Shown in pieces: positions 10,301-22,900 of a stretch of DNA of 64,000 nucleotides; position 1 is the first letter of the stretch; each line of letters begins with the position of its first letter. The stretch is taken from the NCBI GenBank assembly GCA_021464415.1, contig CM038467.1:15393411-15457410 (forward strand). The letters are read 5' to 3'. Under the pieces are notes generated by a model, which searched no databases, was not told the origin of the DNA, and saw nothing but the letters and a program-made list of their open reading frames with translations. The position numbers and the translations under genes are program-made. The stretch comes from Lonicera japonica. Taxonomy: Eukaryota > Streptophyta > Magnoliopsida > Dipsacales > Caprifoliaceae.

Positions 10301-12991
10301 TAGATTTGAGCCTCCAACCTTTATTCTTTTTCATTCATCTGTGTATGTTTAGGATGAAAAAAATGAATACATGTCTTTTAGGGCTAGCAAGTGTTGAGAA
10401 CAAATAACCCATGTCATATGTATTATTACTCTCCCTTTACACAACAATGTGTTTAGTACATTCTTCTATTTGTTTTTCTTGTGCTCTTGCATTTGGTCAA
10501 AGTTTACAAACATAGGTGCAGTTCAACATCCATGCAGATCGTTATAATGTTTCTGTACAATTGTTATAATGTTTCTGTACCATTTGAATGGTCATATTTT
10601 AGAAACCGGACACTGAAAAAAGCATTAGAAGCATTGCTGGACCAAATCCATTTTAAGTACATATTTTACCAAACGTTAACCTTGATAAAGTTATTGGGTT
10701 AATTTATCGTTATACATCTCAATAAGTTTGATGACTAATTATCCAATTTCAGATTCCTTTCTAAACTCTATTGCAGATTGCTCAATCTTGTTATTTCGTT
10801 TCTAAAATGTTAGCTTTTAGATGACTGATTAGGAACAGTACCTTGAGTAGTCATGCAATAGATGGAGAAAAATCTCAACTTCCAGGTCTTCAGCAGACAA
10901 TTTGGTTGAACAAGGTATGCTCAACTTTTTTCTCACTCCAAGCAAGACATCTCTGTACGATGGCCTCCAACCCCTGCCACAAAAGGCAAGCAAATTGAAA
11001 CAGAGGCAAAAATTTCAAAATGAAACATGCTAAGAATTGTATAGTAATGGCAATATCTAATTAATATTAAGACTGGAAACAATCTTTAACGGCTTTATCC
11101 ACTGAAGCACAAACGCAGGTGCAAGTGCAACAATTTGAAAAATATATATAAAAGAAAACAGGATATGAGTGCAGGCTATACAATTATAACATAAAATGAA
11201 TGATACTACTCCCTAATTGTATGCCCACTATATTAATTAGTTTATACAAGCAGTACATTCAGTACTACAGAATCATGAATGAAGTTACATTTATTCAACC
11301 AAAATTATTGTATATTCTAACCAACCAAAGATACATTAGAATAATAGCTTCAGCACGAGTGACTCTTATTTTCTAATCTATTTCTCTTGGTACGGAAGTT
11401 ACCATTGATCCCTTAATTTAGGATTTATCGAGAAATTAGTTATCCGATAATAATCCGACAAGAACCCGTAACTAGATTTTGCTAGGAAAGTGGTACGCAA
11501 TAGTGCTAATCGGGGAAGTCAGAATCTGAATAAGTCCGTTGACCCATTCGAAAAATTCATGTTCAAATCTCACGGATTTGTCGCCACATCATTGCAAGTT
11601 CACATTCAACCATAAAAAAAGTAGAAGAATTTCTACAACTAAGCAGTCAAGTGAATCATAATAATCATACACTAAAAGTAGAGCTAGTACTTAAAATGGT
11701 CCAAAACTAATTTAATAAGAGCAGGGTAAGTCAATAACCTCAATGTAGACCGTGCATCAGCTGCAAGAAAAAAGAATCTCGATTCGAGAATTGCAATAAA
11801 ATCATCCCTCTCTTCTGGGTCTTCTTCAATCATGAAATAGTCAACATCTGCGGGCTTTACTATCGACTTAAACAAAGGACTGAAATAACTGGAATTAACA
11901 AATTTTCAACACCGTCAAAAGATATAAATTACTTGGGCAACCACGTAATTGAAATACTCTGTAAGTACTGTAAACGCGTGTATGCATATGTAGACATTAG
12001 CACCTTGGCCCAAAAAGAATTCTTTCGAGCTCATATAATTCAGAACCCGTTGCAAGCTGAAGGACAGACCGAAGCTCAGGATCGTATGTACCTGTAAACA
12101 CATCGGTAAGGTTCTGACCGGTTAAGTAACCTTAAAAAAATTGGTATGTTTTACTTTACCATACCTATTCTTTGAACTTTAGTTGATTCAACTAGTGTGA
12201 AAAGATTCATCTAATGTAGCATTGCCAAATTCAATAATTGTACTTTTCTCATTCTAAAATTGAGCGTTGACATTATATAAATTCAGGTGACTAAATTGAA
12301 TCATTTTAGTTCACAAAATTGTAATACATGGTCTATATAAAAAAAAAAATTAGTAAGTCCTGGAGTACTGCAACTTGTCTTAAGCAAAAGGTCTTGCCTA
12401 AAATTCCATCAAAAAATAACTACGGCATCTCAATCACGCATTAATTTCAACATTCAGCGGTATTGTTTCCGTCTGGCAGAGTCGAGCAAACTGGCAGCAT
12501 CAAAGTGAACAGGTCAACAAGCTACCAAATAGAAAAATAATCAAGCCGCTCAGTGGAATTACTTTTTGTATGAACCTTCGATACTTGATGATTTACTTTT
12601 GAGGAGGAAAAATTGATGTTAGAATTACCTATGATAATAATAGTAAGTAGCTTTTGGTCACTACAAAAACCTAAAAGAAAAATACCTTGACCTCGTTCTG
12701 AAATCGAAGCACGAGAAGAACACAAAATGGTCCTTGTACCGGTAATCCGCACTCTATAAACCTACAAAAAAAAAAAAAAAAAAGTCACCAAATTACAATT
12801 AAGGAGAAAGCACAAATAATTGAAGGATTGACCGGAAAACATATACATAGAGAGAGAGTAATAGATACCGGGCAAGGGGTGAGATTGGTGATGGGGAAAG
12901 AGGAAGGAGGGGAAGAGAGTAAGAAACGGGGGTTGAAGGAGAGGGAATTGAAGGCCGGCGCCACAGTAGCAGTAGTAGTAGTAGCCTTCAT
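4318..12991 (-). CDS. Plastid-targeted YaaW/UPF0174-like protein of unknown function, 358 aa
   Basis: Twelve exons, in transcription order: 12991-12869, 12761-12686, 12091-12004, 11888-11739, 10973-10842, 8838-8688, 8344-8306, 8228-8154, 6884-6825, 5291-5227, 4535-4445, 4344-4318. All introns are GT-AG and every junction keeps frame. The start is the only ATG; the upstream in-frame codon is TTG. Residues 1 to about 55 are rich in Ser, Thr, Ala and Pro and look like a chloroplast transit peptide. The mature part has LRSVLQLATGSELYELERIL (about 72-91), an acidic EEDPEERDDF stretch, RFFFLAADARSTLRGWRPSY and DLEVEIFLHLL. These resemble a conserved cyanobacterial/bacterial family (YaaW-like). The C-terminal half is Ala/Gly-rich and hydrophobic (GGGMLTVGKIYQLLARGL, LGPVLWGTLLADIVIQML), suggesting membrane association. 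The protein ends IRIARTYR. Function is not known. The exon structure is confident; the family name is from memory. Confidence 0.85.
5888..6632. mobile_element. Inverted-repeat (Mutator-like) element in intron 9 of the YaaW-like gene
   Basis: The left arm (TAAATAACCCCATAAGCCCC) is mirrored by the right arm (GGGGCTTCCAAGGTTATTTA), followed by internal homology down to CCAAATTTGGATGG on the left and AAATTTGGATGG on the right. The right arm is duplicated: AATAGTTTAGGGGCTC starts at 6451 and again at 6542, a 91-bp period. No target duplication could be assigned. It does not interrupt an exon. Confidence 0.65.
7303..7605. mobile_element. hAT-like MITE with perfect 15-bp terminal inverted repeats
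   Basis: It starts with AGGGTCCGTTCGGTA and ends with its exact complement. The interior is made of GAAAACG-type motifs in both orientations. It lies in intron 8 of the YaaW-like gene, directly left of the second copy of a degenerate direct repeat of about 48 bp (about 7190-7236 and 7608-7655, both starting TAGCATCC). Confidence 0.75.
9515..9809. mobile_element. Small MITE in intron 5 of the YaaW-like gene
   Basis: The ends are CTAGGGTGTGTTTGCT on the left and ATCAAATGGACCTCTAG on the right, an imperfect inverted repeat. Internal features (AGAAGTTGGAAAA, TTCCATGGGAAAA, CATCTCACC) match elements at about 27.9, 31.1 and 32.1 kb, so all probably belong to one family. Confidence 0.55.
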
Positions 12992-13110
12992 ATTTCAATT
13001 ACAAACGCGCTCTCTCTCTCTCTCCCTCTCTCACACGAGACTCAAGAGTGAAGAGGGGTGGTTTCTTTTCTACCTCACCGGTGGCCGGTCGTTGCTGTAA
13101 CAACCCTGCT

Positions 13111-13120
13111 CCCTTTTATA
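13111..13120 (-). promoter_or_regulatory. TATA box of the YaaW-like gene
   Basis: TATAAAAGGG on the minus strand, about 120 bp before the ATG. Transcription would start near 13085, giving a 5'UTR of about 95 nt that includes a CT/GA-rich run (13010-13032). Confidence 0.5.
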
Positions 13121-13129
13121 ATAAAGGGC

Positions 13130-14779
13130 GACGTTAACGGTACTTATTTTTTTAAATAATTAATTTTATAAAATTTTATTATTTTTATTTATAATAATTT
13201 TAATACGTTCTCTTAAGGTACATATTATTATTTTTTTATAATAAATTAATAATACGTTATTTTTACTTTTTGGACGGCAATTATAAGACACTTAAAATTA
13301 TTTACTAATTTACTAAATTTCACTCTTGTTAAATTAATTGTCTGTTTGGATTGAGCAAATGATAAGAAAATGAAAGAAAAAATAGGAGAAATAATTAAAT
13401 TTCACTTATTTTGATAGATTTTTAAGAAGGAGAGAAAAAGAAACAAAAAAAATGAGAGGAAATGACAAATTTTTTAAAAAAAATTATTTTGTTTCTTTTT
13501 AATATTATAAATATTGGAAGGAAAATAAAAAAAAAATTAATAAATTATTTACCTTATTCCAAATTTAACTCTAATTTATTAACAATACATTTAACTTTCT
13601 TCTTCCCAACCATACCTCCACCTTCCCTCCCAATCCACCCCCCCTTTGGACCACCACCTCCTTAACCGAGTCCCCAACACACACATATCAAATTATTAAA
13701 TATACGTGTATTATATATATATATATGTAATTGAATATCAAGTCCAAATTGAAGTCAAAGTTTTAAATCATTTAACCTAAATTAATATTAAATCCAAATA
13801 AATACAAATATTTAACCTCAAAATCAAATCAAACCCATTACTACCAATGCAAGGAAAAAAAGGGGCACTCTCTAAAGATTATAAAGGTGGTGAGCTGCAA
13901 CAATAGTCGGTGATAGAAAATATGGGTTGGGGTAAATATATTATATATCTATACATGTATGTGTATGTATGCATATGTATGAGATATAAAATGGTAAGGT
14001 TTGGAGAGATAAAAAGATGGTGACAATGATCATGATGGTGGTGGTGATGGAGGAAAATGAGGTGGCCGGAGGTGGCAATGGTGGAGAGCTGATCAATGCT
14101 CCCATTAAGTATTTAGAGACAAAATCAAACACCCCTAAGTCAATTTATCTAGAGTACGTAAACAATTGTATACTTATATTTTATTTTATTTTTTTGTATT
14201 TTCTCAAGTTATCTCTTATATCACATTAGATATTGGACTCATATTCAAATATGGAACTTAGCATGTCACTAGCCAGTATATGGTTAAGTCGTGTTAATTC
14301 TAACTGTTTAAACCCTGTTAGGCAACAAGTAAAGCAAAAATTTATTCTTTTAAACTGTTGAACTAGTTTTAATTAATTATTTTATGCGAAAATAATCTTA
14401 TAACCACACTAATATTAAATAACTCGAATATTCTCTTTTTTTTCTTTTACAAGAACATATATAAAAATATTAATAATAATAATAATATAAAATATATATA
14501 AAAAAAATTACACTTTTGCCAATGGTCTATTAAACCTTGTAGCATATGTTTCAGGCTTTTCGAGTTACCCATAAATTAACAAAATAATTAGAGATACCCC
14601 TTTTTCCATTGAGACATCCTTGAAATTTAACTAGGTCAAGGTGTAATTCAAATGATTATGAAAATGACGAGAGTATCTATAATTTTGCTATTAATACAAT
14701 ATAGTTACAAAGAAGGAAGTAAACTTTCATATATTCATTGCATAATTAGAGATGCCCAATGTTTTCATAATTATCTCAG
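13130..14779. other. AT-rich intergenic DNA
   Basis: No gene recognised. A short open frame near 14017-14229 is low-complexity GTG/ATG-rich sequence and looks like chance. Confidence 0.5.
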
Positions 14780-15595
14780 TTACCCCTAAGAGTATTTTCA
14801 ATTGTATAATCAGAATAATAATTATAATCAAACAATGTTAGCTAAGATTATCTCCAATGGTATAATAAAAATAACAATTATAATAAATTTTAACAATATT
14901 GGCTGAAAATACTACCCTAATGGTATAATCAAATGTTAGCAACTTTTTAACCAGTAACCAAATCTACTCCATTTATAATCAAAGTTAATAACATTCTTCA
15001 ATAACCAAAATGAATGGCCCACCAATTATATTGGGTAAAAAATAATATTTTCAAATTTAAATCATATTTTTCTAATTTTTTAAAAAACAAAATTCAAATT
15101 GGTTAATTTGTGGCCAATCAATATAATGGACCCCAAAAATTTAGTTATTAAGAAAAAATAGCCGTAGGGGAGGCTTACATTGTTAACTTTAACAATTTAC
15201 TGAATGGAGAATCAAAACTCATTTTGATTATTCAATTTTAGTTTTTTCCATTAGAGATGCTGTAAAAATATTACCTAGATGACAATAGAATTTTAGCAAC
15301 ATTTTAACTAATAATCAAAGTTAACAACATTTTGCAATAATTAAAATGAATGACCCACTAATTTTATTGGCTAAAATATAATATTTTCAAATTTATATAA
15401 TATTTCACCTACTTTAAAAAAAGAATATGATAATTTGTGTTCACTCAATGTAATGGACCCTACAAATCTGGTTATTGAGAAAAAAAAACATTGGAGAGAT
15501 CTACATTGTTAATTTAAACAATTTACTAAATGGATAATCAAAAATCATTTTAATTATTTGATTTTGTTTATTCATTTAGAGATGCTCTACGAACT
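14780..15595. repeat. Two related MITE copies in tandem (hAT-like)
   Basis: Two similar blocks of about 330 bp follow each other. Each has TAACAACATT, AAAATGAATG(G/A)CCCAC, TAATATTTTCAAATTTA, AATGGACCC and TTAGAGATGCT in the same order. The right ends (TTAGAGATGCT) are typical of 'GAGCATCTC' miniature elements. Exact boundaries are unclear. Confidence 0.6.
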
Positions 15596-16673
15596 TAATG
15601 GAACCTAAATGCCGTTAAGTCCATGGGGATAATTTAAAGGATTGTGCAAAACATGGAGTATCTTTGAAACTAAATCAATATTCATATATACATAGTCAAA
15701 TATGTTTTAAGAGTTTTGTAAAACTTTGAACGCTGGCTAGATATTTCAACCAAAATGACTAATTAAATATTACTTTTGATAAATTGGATTATAAGTATTT
15801 CAAGTAAAGGTGCAAACTCTTAGTTAAAATCAACACAATTCCAAAATTAAAATAAGTAAATACTATTATTTTAAGGGGATTTTACTCCTGACCTTGGAGT
15901 CCATGAATCCATTTATAGAAGTATAAAAACTTGCAAAGAATTCCTTACAATTAGCTATGGAAAAATAAATAAAAATGAATCGTATTTTTTTTTCATTTAA
16001 ATATTCAACCGACACAGACGAACAGTCAACTACTAAGTTGCAAAGGTAAAAGAAGATATAAATAGAGCATTATATAATACATGAATTTTTAAAATAGCAA
16101 GAAATAAAGGATAAGAATATAGCATTATAAAATAAATGTATTTATTAAAATGTCACGTGACACAATGTTATGGATGTAGTGAGTTTTATTATCAATATAT
16201 ATAATATAATATGATATGATTGTACATTGACACTTCAACAATAAGCGATTATGTTCTTCAAACTTTTTTTTGATGCGGGACTAATTTGGTATTTTTCTAA
16301 CTGATTCCTCAAATTCAAAAGGGGCTAAAAATCTTATGTTTTGCATGAACTTTTGATTTTTTTTTTGTTTGAATTTAAATTTTCCTATTGTTTGATTATT
16401 TCAAGATTTACGGTGTATACATCTCGTGTAATATATATATATATTTGTAATATAAAAAAGTTCGAAGGTCGATATGGCTTCTCTTTATGGTATACTATTA
16501 TATTCAAATATTTGTGAGTGATTATTTACCATTCCAAATCATGGCTTAACTAATTCGATATTATAATAAACTAATGCTAACTTAAAATAAATTAAAATAA
16601 AATAAACTTCTATGATAGGAAAAGTTGTTCAAAATTATTTTTTAACATTTACGATTCAGTTTGGTTCGTTTGG
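15596..16673. other. AT-rich intergenic DNA
   Basis: No gene or clear element seen; only short homopolymer and TA-rich runs. Confidence 0.5.
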
Positions 16674-17095
16674 AATGAAGTACGTAATAGGGGAAAATGA
16701 AAGGAAAAGGGAATGAGTGATTAAAAAATCACTTGTTTGAATATATTTGTAAGGGTTAATGAAAAAGAAACGGAGGGATTGATAATCCCTTCTATTCTTT
16801 TATATTATTTCTTTCTAATATTTGGAGGATTGAAATGGCAAGGAAAATATTTTAATGAAATATTTATCACTTTTCAAATTTAACTACAATTTGTTAATAA
16901 TATATTAAACTAAATTTATTTAATTTCTTTTATTCTCGTAATCCAAACAAGAGTTATTTCCATTCATATCTTTCCATTATTTAACCATCTAAACAGTAAT
17001 AAAATTAAAATCATTCATTCCTATTCCATTCCATTAATTCTCATCTTAATTAGCCATTTACTACTTTCCATTCTTTCTTTTCAATTCAAACGAGC
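16674..17095. mobile_element. MITE with imperfect terminal inverted repeats
   Basis: The left end GTTCGTTTGGAATGAA pairs with the right end TTCAATTCAAACGAGC, with internal matching TTCC/GGAA-rich arms. No target duplication assigned. Confidence 0.55.
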
Positions 17096-17545
17096 TGTTA
17101 TAATCATGCGAAATGGTAAATGAGTTATACAAAGGAGTTTCATAAATGCACATAAAAATTTTATGTTATTCGAAATAATACAATTGAACACCATTATAAA
17201 ATACTCGTTCTATATTTTGCAAATATAACACAATTGGACACCATTAAAAAATATTCGTTTTCTTGTGTTTGCAAATAAGGTCATATAAAATTATTATTTA
17301 TATCAATTAATTTTTTATTTTAAGATGAAGTGAAAACATACCATTTGGAGCTAAAAGCAACTTCAATCATTCCCCATTCTCTCAAAATTTAATTTTGGGA
17401 AAAAAATTACTTAAAATTTTGCTTAAACACTTTAAGTTGAGAAAGATAGGGAGAAGATTAGAAAACTCATCCTCAAATATAATTTACTCATTAAAATTTT
17501 CCTAAAATTTGGGAAAAATATAAGGAGACGACTAAAATTATTCTA

Positions 17546-17745
17546 AAGTTGCGTTTGACTTGCATGATAGGAGGGTATGATAACATAAAGTAATCCCATC
17601 CTATATTTGATGTTCATTAGGACATGATAATCTCACCGAGAGAGGGATTAACGATTCCCTCATAGAGATGTGATTTTTTATCATGTTCGGATAATATTAA
17701 ATAATCATACCCGACGCTTTAATCTGATGTGTCAAACACACCCTG
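17546..17745. mobile_element. Short MITE, about 200 bp
   Basis: AGTTGCGTTTGACTTGCATG at the left faces GTGTCAAACACACCCTG at the right. The interior contains ATCATGTCC/GGACATGAT-like complements (ATGATAGGAGGGTATGAT with ATCATACCCG). Boundaries approximate. Confidence 0.5.
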
Positions 17746-18239
17746 AGCGCATAAACAATTTTGCTCTTGTATACCTTTTTCATATTATATCTTTGACAAA
17801 AATTTTAATTTTATTTTCATTCGCCGTGCAAAAATCTTACTATTCACCACTAGTCGCCGCCCATTTTGCACATGTATAAAAAAAGAAGAAGAAGTTTTTG
17901 GTAAATAAAGACAAGTTTCTTCAATTTACAATAAAGATATAAGTAATTGTCATTTTCTTGTATTTCATTTATATGAATATAAATAAAATTTTAGTATAGG
18001 CAATGTTATATTAATACATCAATATGTATGTCAAATGTTTAGGTATCATTTTCATTTTAATACAAGTGATAAAATAAAATGTTGAATGGAAAAGAGGGGG
18101 GGTAAAGTGACTTAGAGTGCTGTTTAGATACAATATATTTTATTTTATTTTTAAAAGTGAAAGCCAGTTAAGCGAGTGAAACAACAAACCTAACTAACTA
18201 TACACAAGACTTACAATCAAAATCAATCAAAGAGTACCG

Positions 18240-18420
18240 TTGCGGAGAACCCTCTTCGCAAGCCAATTAATTAGCCGCTTGATTGGGGTGGGGCGAGAAA
18301 CCAAATATAATATCGGATCTTTAATGATAGACAAGCAATCCCAAATGTCAACTATCATCGCCTTTAGGCAAAACAAACATGCCTGACGGATGTCAACGAT
18401 TTATACCCAGAAAACATGCT
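18240..18420 (-). pseudogene. Possible RNase H-like fragment from a retroelement
   Basis: On the minus strand one stretch stays open over about 45 codons and reads like the end of a plant retroelement-type RNase H domain: WDCLSIIKDP followed about 20 residues later by WLAKRVLRNG, then a stop. In intact relatives a D-C/S-pattern is followed by N-x-x-A-x-x-L-A; here the Asn/Ala spacing is only partly kept. No start, no other domain and no frame beyond it are visible. It could also be chance. Confidence 0.3.
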
Positions 18421-19200
18421 ATTAACACTCTAAATAAATATTATATTATTTTAATATAATACTTAGCGATTTTTTTTACGTATTTTTTGAAACACTTTTT
18501 ATATATAAATAATAAATTTTAAAGTTATCAAATATTTGATAGGAATATTACACCACATAAATGTGGAAAAGCCCAAATGACCAAAAAAGCTGTACTATTT
18601 TCCTTGCGTCGAATTACTATCATACTTCAACGATTATAATTCAAATTTCTGCCCCTCTCCAATCTCCATACTAAGGATCCACCTAAACAAAATTGAAAAA
18701 GAAAAAGAAAAATCACATTGCTTTGATTTGATTTGTTGTAATTCAAAAATAGCTATAAAAATATGGAACCGGTGTAACGGGCGTTGAAAATCACATTACT
18801 TTTTTTTTCTTCATTTTTAAATAATAATACTATTAAACTACATAATGGACTAGCTTCCAAAGTCGACTAGGGACAGTAACAAAATAATTGTCTTGCATTT
18901 GTTAGTAGAAATTAATCAAGTGAGTCGCGGACTTATATTTTTATGAGTATAAATTAATTGAAATATGTTAAAATTTGATTTAAATATATATACAAAAAAA
19001 AAAGGAAAAAAAAAGAAGGAATACACCATATTTGCTTAGACATGCCATCCGAGGCCTGAACTTCACAGTCCGAGAAGGAAAGAGAAAACAGACAGCCACA
19101 AAAGAAACACAAACAAAAAATTTACAAACACGCTCGCATTTGATTCTATTTTACTGTTTCGAACTAGTGTTACTCTTAAAAAAATCAATATTCATGGGCA
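18421..19200. other. Region upstream of the kinase gene
   Basis: AT-rich in the first half. From about 19020 it becomes mixed A-rich leader-like sequence. The kinase promoter and transcription start must lie here, but no clear TATA box could be fixed. Confidence 0.4.
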
Positions 19201-19224
19201 ATTTGTAGTTTCTTTCTGCTGGCC

Positions 19225-19886
19225 ATGGAATCAATTGCCAACGATACCCATTTTTCTGCAGCGAAAACCTATCCCCCAATCTGTAAGCATTTTGTTTTAT
19301 TAATCACCCATTTGTTTATTATTTTATTTATGATTTTGCTCATCAATTGCTCCTGCTTTCTAGGGTTTGATATTTGTTTTCGATCCGTGAATCTGTGAGT
19401 TGTGAATCCTAGGGTTTACCTTTTTGTTGCCGGGGGAATGTCGGAATATCTAGGAAAAGTTCGTCCTTAAATCTATGTTTTTTTAAAAATTTTTTTTTGG
19501 GATCTGAGAAGCAAATTTGACTCAGCTTTTACTCTACGCACCTACTTCACACACAGCTTCCTTCAACCTTTTTCCTTTTCGGGTACCGAAACAACATAAA
19601 TATTTTAGGTTTAGTGTTTTTTTATTGGTGTAATTTTTATTTTCGCCCATTTTATAATAGACCAAACAGAGAGTAGTAACGGAAACTTGGCTTTTTAACT
19701 ATGGGTTTGGAACTACGATTGTTTGAAGATCCATTTATAACTTGTATACTTCGTACGATTTTTTTTCCCAATTTTTTTTTAATGTGAAATAAGATTTGCG
19801 TGGTTAAGTGGTTTCTGGTTGAGCTTCAATATATTCAGTTATTTAATTCTTGTTTAATTTCAGCTTTATTGGAGTCTTTGCTCTAA
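19225..19886 (+). promoter_or_regulatory. Splice-spanning upstream ORF in the kinase 5' leader
   Basis: An ATG at 19225 opens a frame that runs to a GT donor after 19282 and continues from the acceptor at 19864 to a TAA at 19884-19886. It codes for 26 residues starting MESIANDTHFSA and ending LLESLL. The donor (CT|GTAAGC) and acceptor (TTTCAG|CT) are good. The main ATG follows 29 nt after the uORF stop, so the uORF could reduce or gate initiation. Splicing of the leader is inferred from sequence only. Confidence 0.5.
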
Positions 19887-19915
19887 TACCTGCTTGTAGC
19901 ATTTTCGAGTTGATA

Positions 19916-22900
19916 ATGGCAGACCCGAGCTCAGCTAACGTCATTCTAGAATTTCTGCGAAGAAATAAATTTTCAAGGGCCGAGGCTGCTTTGCGCAGCG
20001 AGCTCAGTAACCGCCCTGAATTGAATGGGTTGTTAAGAAATCTTGCACATGAAGAAAAGGACGCGGGCGAATTGTTGGAAGAGGAGAATGGGACAAAACA
20101 GGCTTTGGAAAGCCAAGGGAGAAGTTATTTAACTGGTGATGAAGTTTCTAAGGAGCTTATTGTCAAAGAAATAGAGTGCGGGGCTGGGAGAAACGGATCT
20201 GAAAGCAAATGGAAAAATTCTGCCTCTGTTAGTGACCGGAATAAAGCTACTCAACATGTTGGGACGAGTGACAAGAATCCTGCTTTCTCCAATAGTTCAG
20301 GGGACACTGTGCTTGATTTGTATTCCTTGAAGTTCAATCCAAGCAATGGGTCCGTTGATCCTTATCAGAGTGATAGGGTCGACAGTGCAAACAACTTGCC
20401 AGAGGTAACTTATGCTGGTAAAGCCAGTGACGTAGTCGGAAAAGAAATGAATTTATCCAGTGAGAAGAGAGCATCATGGCTAGACAATACCAGTAAGTCC
20501 AGTGTGGAACAAAAGAATCGAAGAGATCAAACTAGTGAACCCACGGAACTAAATCAGCAACGTAAGATTAGTGACGCCTATTCTAAAGATGACTTTGTGG
20601 ATAACCCATGGTCTAAAAGTGATGATTACAACCGTTCATCATCAGAGCCGTGGAAGGATTGTTCTGTCAAAACTGTATTCCCATTTTCCAAAGGAGATGC
20701 GTCAACCAGTTATGACAGTGCCATTGGCAGTGGTGGCAAAAAGGAAGGAAAGAGAAAAGTTGAGAGCAATGAAATCAGGGCAATTAAAGACCAGGTGGAT
20801 GAAGTCGGAAGAATTTTGTACCTTGGGAAAACTCAAGGAACTATCCAGCCTAATGTTTTCACTGGCTTAGAATTTCCTCATGCATCTGAACATCATCAGG
20901 AGGAACTACCTAGGTTGCCGCCTGTTAAACTCAAGTCAGAGGAGAAGCAATTGGATATAAATTGGGAGGAGAAGTTTGAGCGCGATGGACCCGCTGCTAA
21001 GATCATCACTGCTGACAGCACCTACCTTATAGGTTCATTTCTGGATGTTCCTATCGGACAAGAAATAAACTATGCAGGTTTGCTTGCTAGTGTGAGAAAT
21101 ATTCTCTTTCATAAACTCCTAGACACATGGGTTATATTTTATTTCAATTTTGCAAACAGATTATCCCGTCAATGCTGTCACCGTACATTGGAACATCTCA
21201 CTTGGTTTGGAACTTCTTTTTCTAACCTATGATACCATCCGTTAGTGTTGCTAATGGCATTGCTAGAGGACTCGTTAACTTATAAATACGTCTGTTGTTT
21301 ATCATTTCATGAGGCATTTAAATATTGTCTTGTTGATTCATATACATGGGTTAGTTGTATGCAGTCTGCTTCTGCCCATTAACAGTTAAAATGGAGGTGA
21401 ACTGTACTAATCTAGCGTTAACTAAGGTTCTTGGTATGATACATGATATGATTTCGTTTTGAAACATGAGTTTGGTTCACAAGCAGTCAACTTAAACTAC
21501 TTCAGCTGCTATTTACTGATTAACTACTTTTGCGTAAATAGCCCCTGCATTTATATTTGAAGCACTCTTAGTAATTTAACAGAGAGAATAGGCATTTGTT
21601 ATAGGATAGCTTCGGGAAACGTGGAGTGATGCTGGTTACAATTGAAATTGTGGGTGAGTTTTGTTCAGTAGATTTTCTAGGGCCTGGAGTGTTGGGTGAA
21701 ATGAAGGTTGCAACTTTTGGGAATAGAAAGAAGCTGGAATGTTTTTTCCCCTCCTCTCTTCCTCCAATAATTGTAGCCTTGGTTTTTAAAGCGGTAGCAT
21801 TCAGTTGAACCAGTTCATGGTTTGCTGAAGATTCTACTGCAATTTTATTTTATTTGTATTCTCCAAGTTCATGGATGGCCTTTTAAAAGGCACAGGTTTC
21901 CTCCAAAGCTGTTCCTTTTTTTCTTCTTTGGATTGTGTCTGTGTGTGTGCAGTTTAGGAGGCAGTGTTACTTAAAATAGTTTGGTCAAGATAAGTAGAGT
22001 TGGTTTTAACTAGTGTTGCACAAGTACGTTGACTTGAGGGGGAACAATACTTCACAAATTTCAGAGTTGGAGTATTGTGTGAGGCATTGAAACTGAGCAA
22101 TGCTTATCTGGCACTTCAAGTAAGTGTGAGTCATTTGACAACATTGATTTCTAGATATGGCTAGGTTTTTCTTTTCTTTTCTTTATATTTATATGTATAT
22201 ATTTGTTACGAAGAGAATGAAAAGGGCTGGGAAATTATTTTAAAAAGTTAAATCTTGAAGTTAGAAAATCCTTTATATGAAAAATATAGTTATTTAAGCA
22301 CTCAGGGATGGTAATTTATTAAACTTTTAATTCCAGGTCATTTGTTACCGTACTTTAATATAGTTATAAAATCTGAATGTATATAATATAACTAGGCCAT
22401 AACCTATGCGAAAGGCACTATCAACCATTCAAAAAGCATCTTCAATCTGAGCCACACAATTCTTTATCCCTTGTACCTTTTTAAGATCCAAAAACCATTG
22501 CCCCTTATTATATAGATATTCATTTTCTAACTGTATTGTTGCTGTATCCAAATTCATGCTGTATAGTTATCCGTAGTTTATATATATGCGTATATATTTT
22601 CATGAAATGACAAGATAGTCTTATCTGACATTCATGCTGTGTAGTTAAAATTGTTGATTAAATGAAGAGAGATTTACCTCGAGTATCGGGCAAGTGTTGA
22701 ACTGTATGTACGTTGGATTTGAACCTCATTCATAGTGGATACTAAATGTCTTCAATTTGTAAGGCTCAAATCCTTTTAGTTTTGTTATGCGATCTATAAA
22801 TGTACCCACATTTTTATATGTGCATATTTTGACATTGCATAGATATGCGAACATGCATATGTTATAATAAGATTATAAAAAATTGATTTGTCTTCATTGT

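Noticed and set aside
12828..13100. Plus-strand 90-codon frame
   Set aside because: Antisense of the first exon and promoter of the YaaW-like gene, with CT-repeat translation at its end.
19850..19915. Upstream in-frame extension of the kinase
   Set aside because: It begins with TTG, crosses a splice acceptor, and contains no ATG.
21078..21232. Continuation of the first kinase exon to a stop at 21232
   Set aside because: It reads through a good donor (GCAG|GTTTGC) into AT-rich intron sequence. The conserved protein continues in the exon at 23100.
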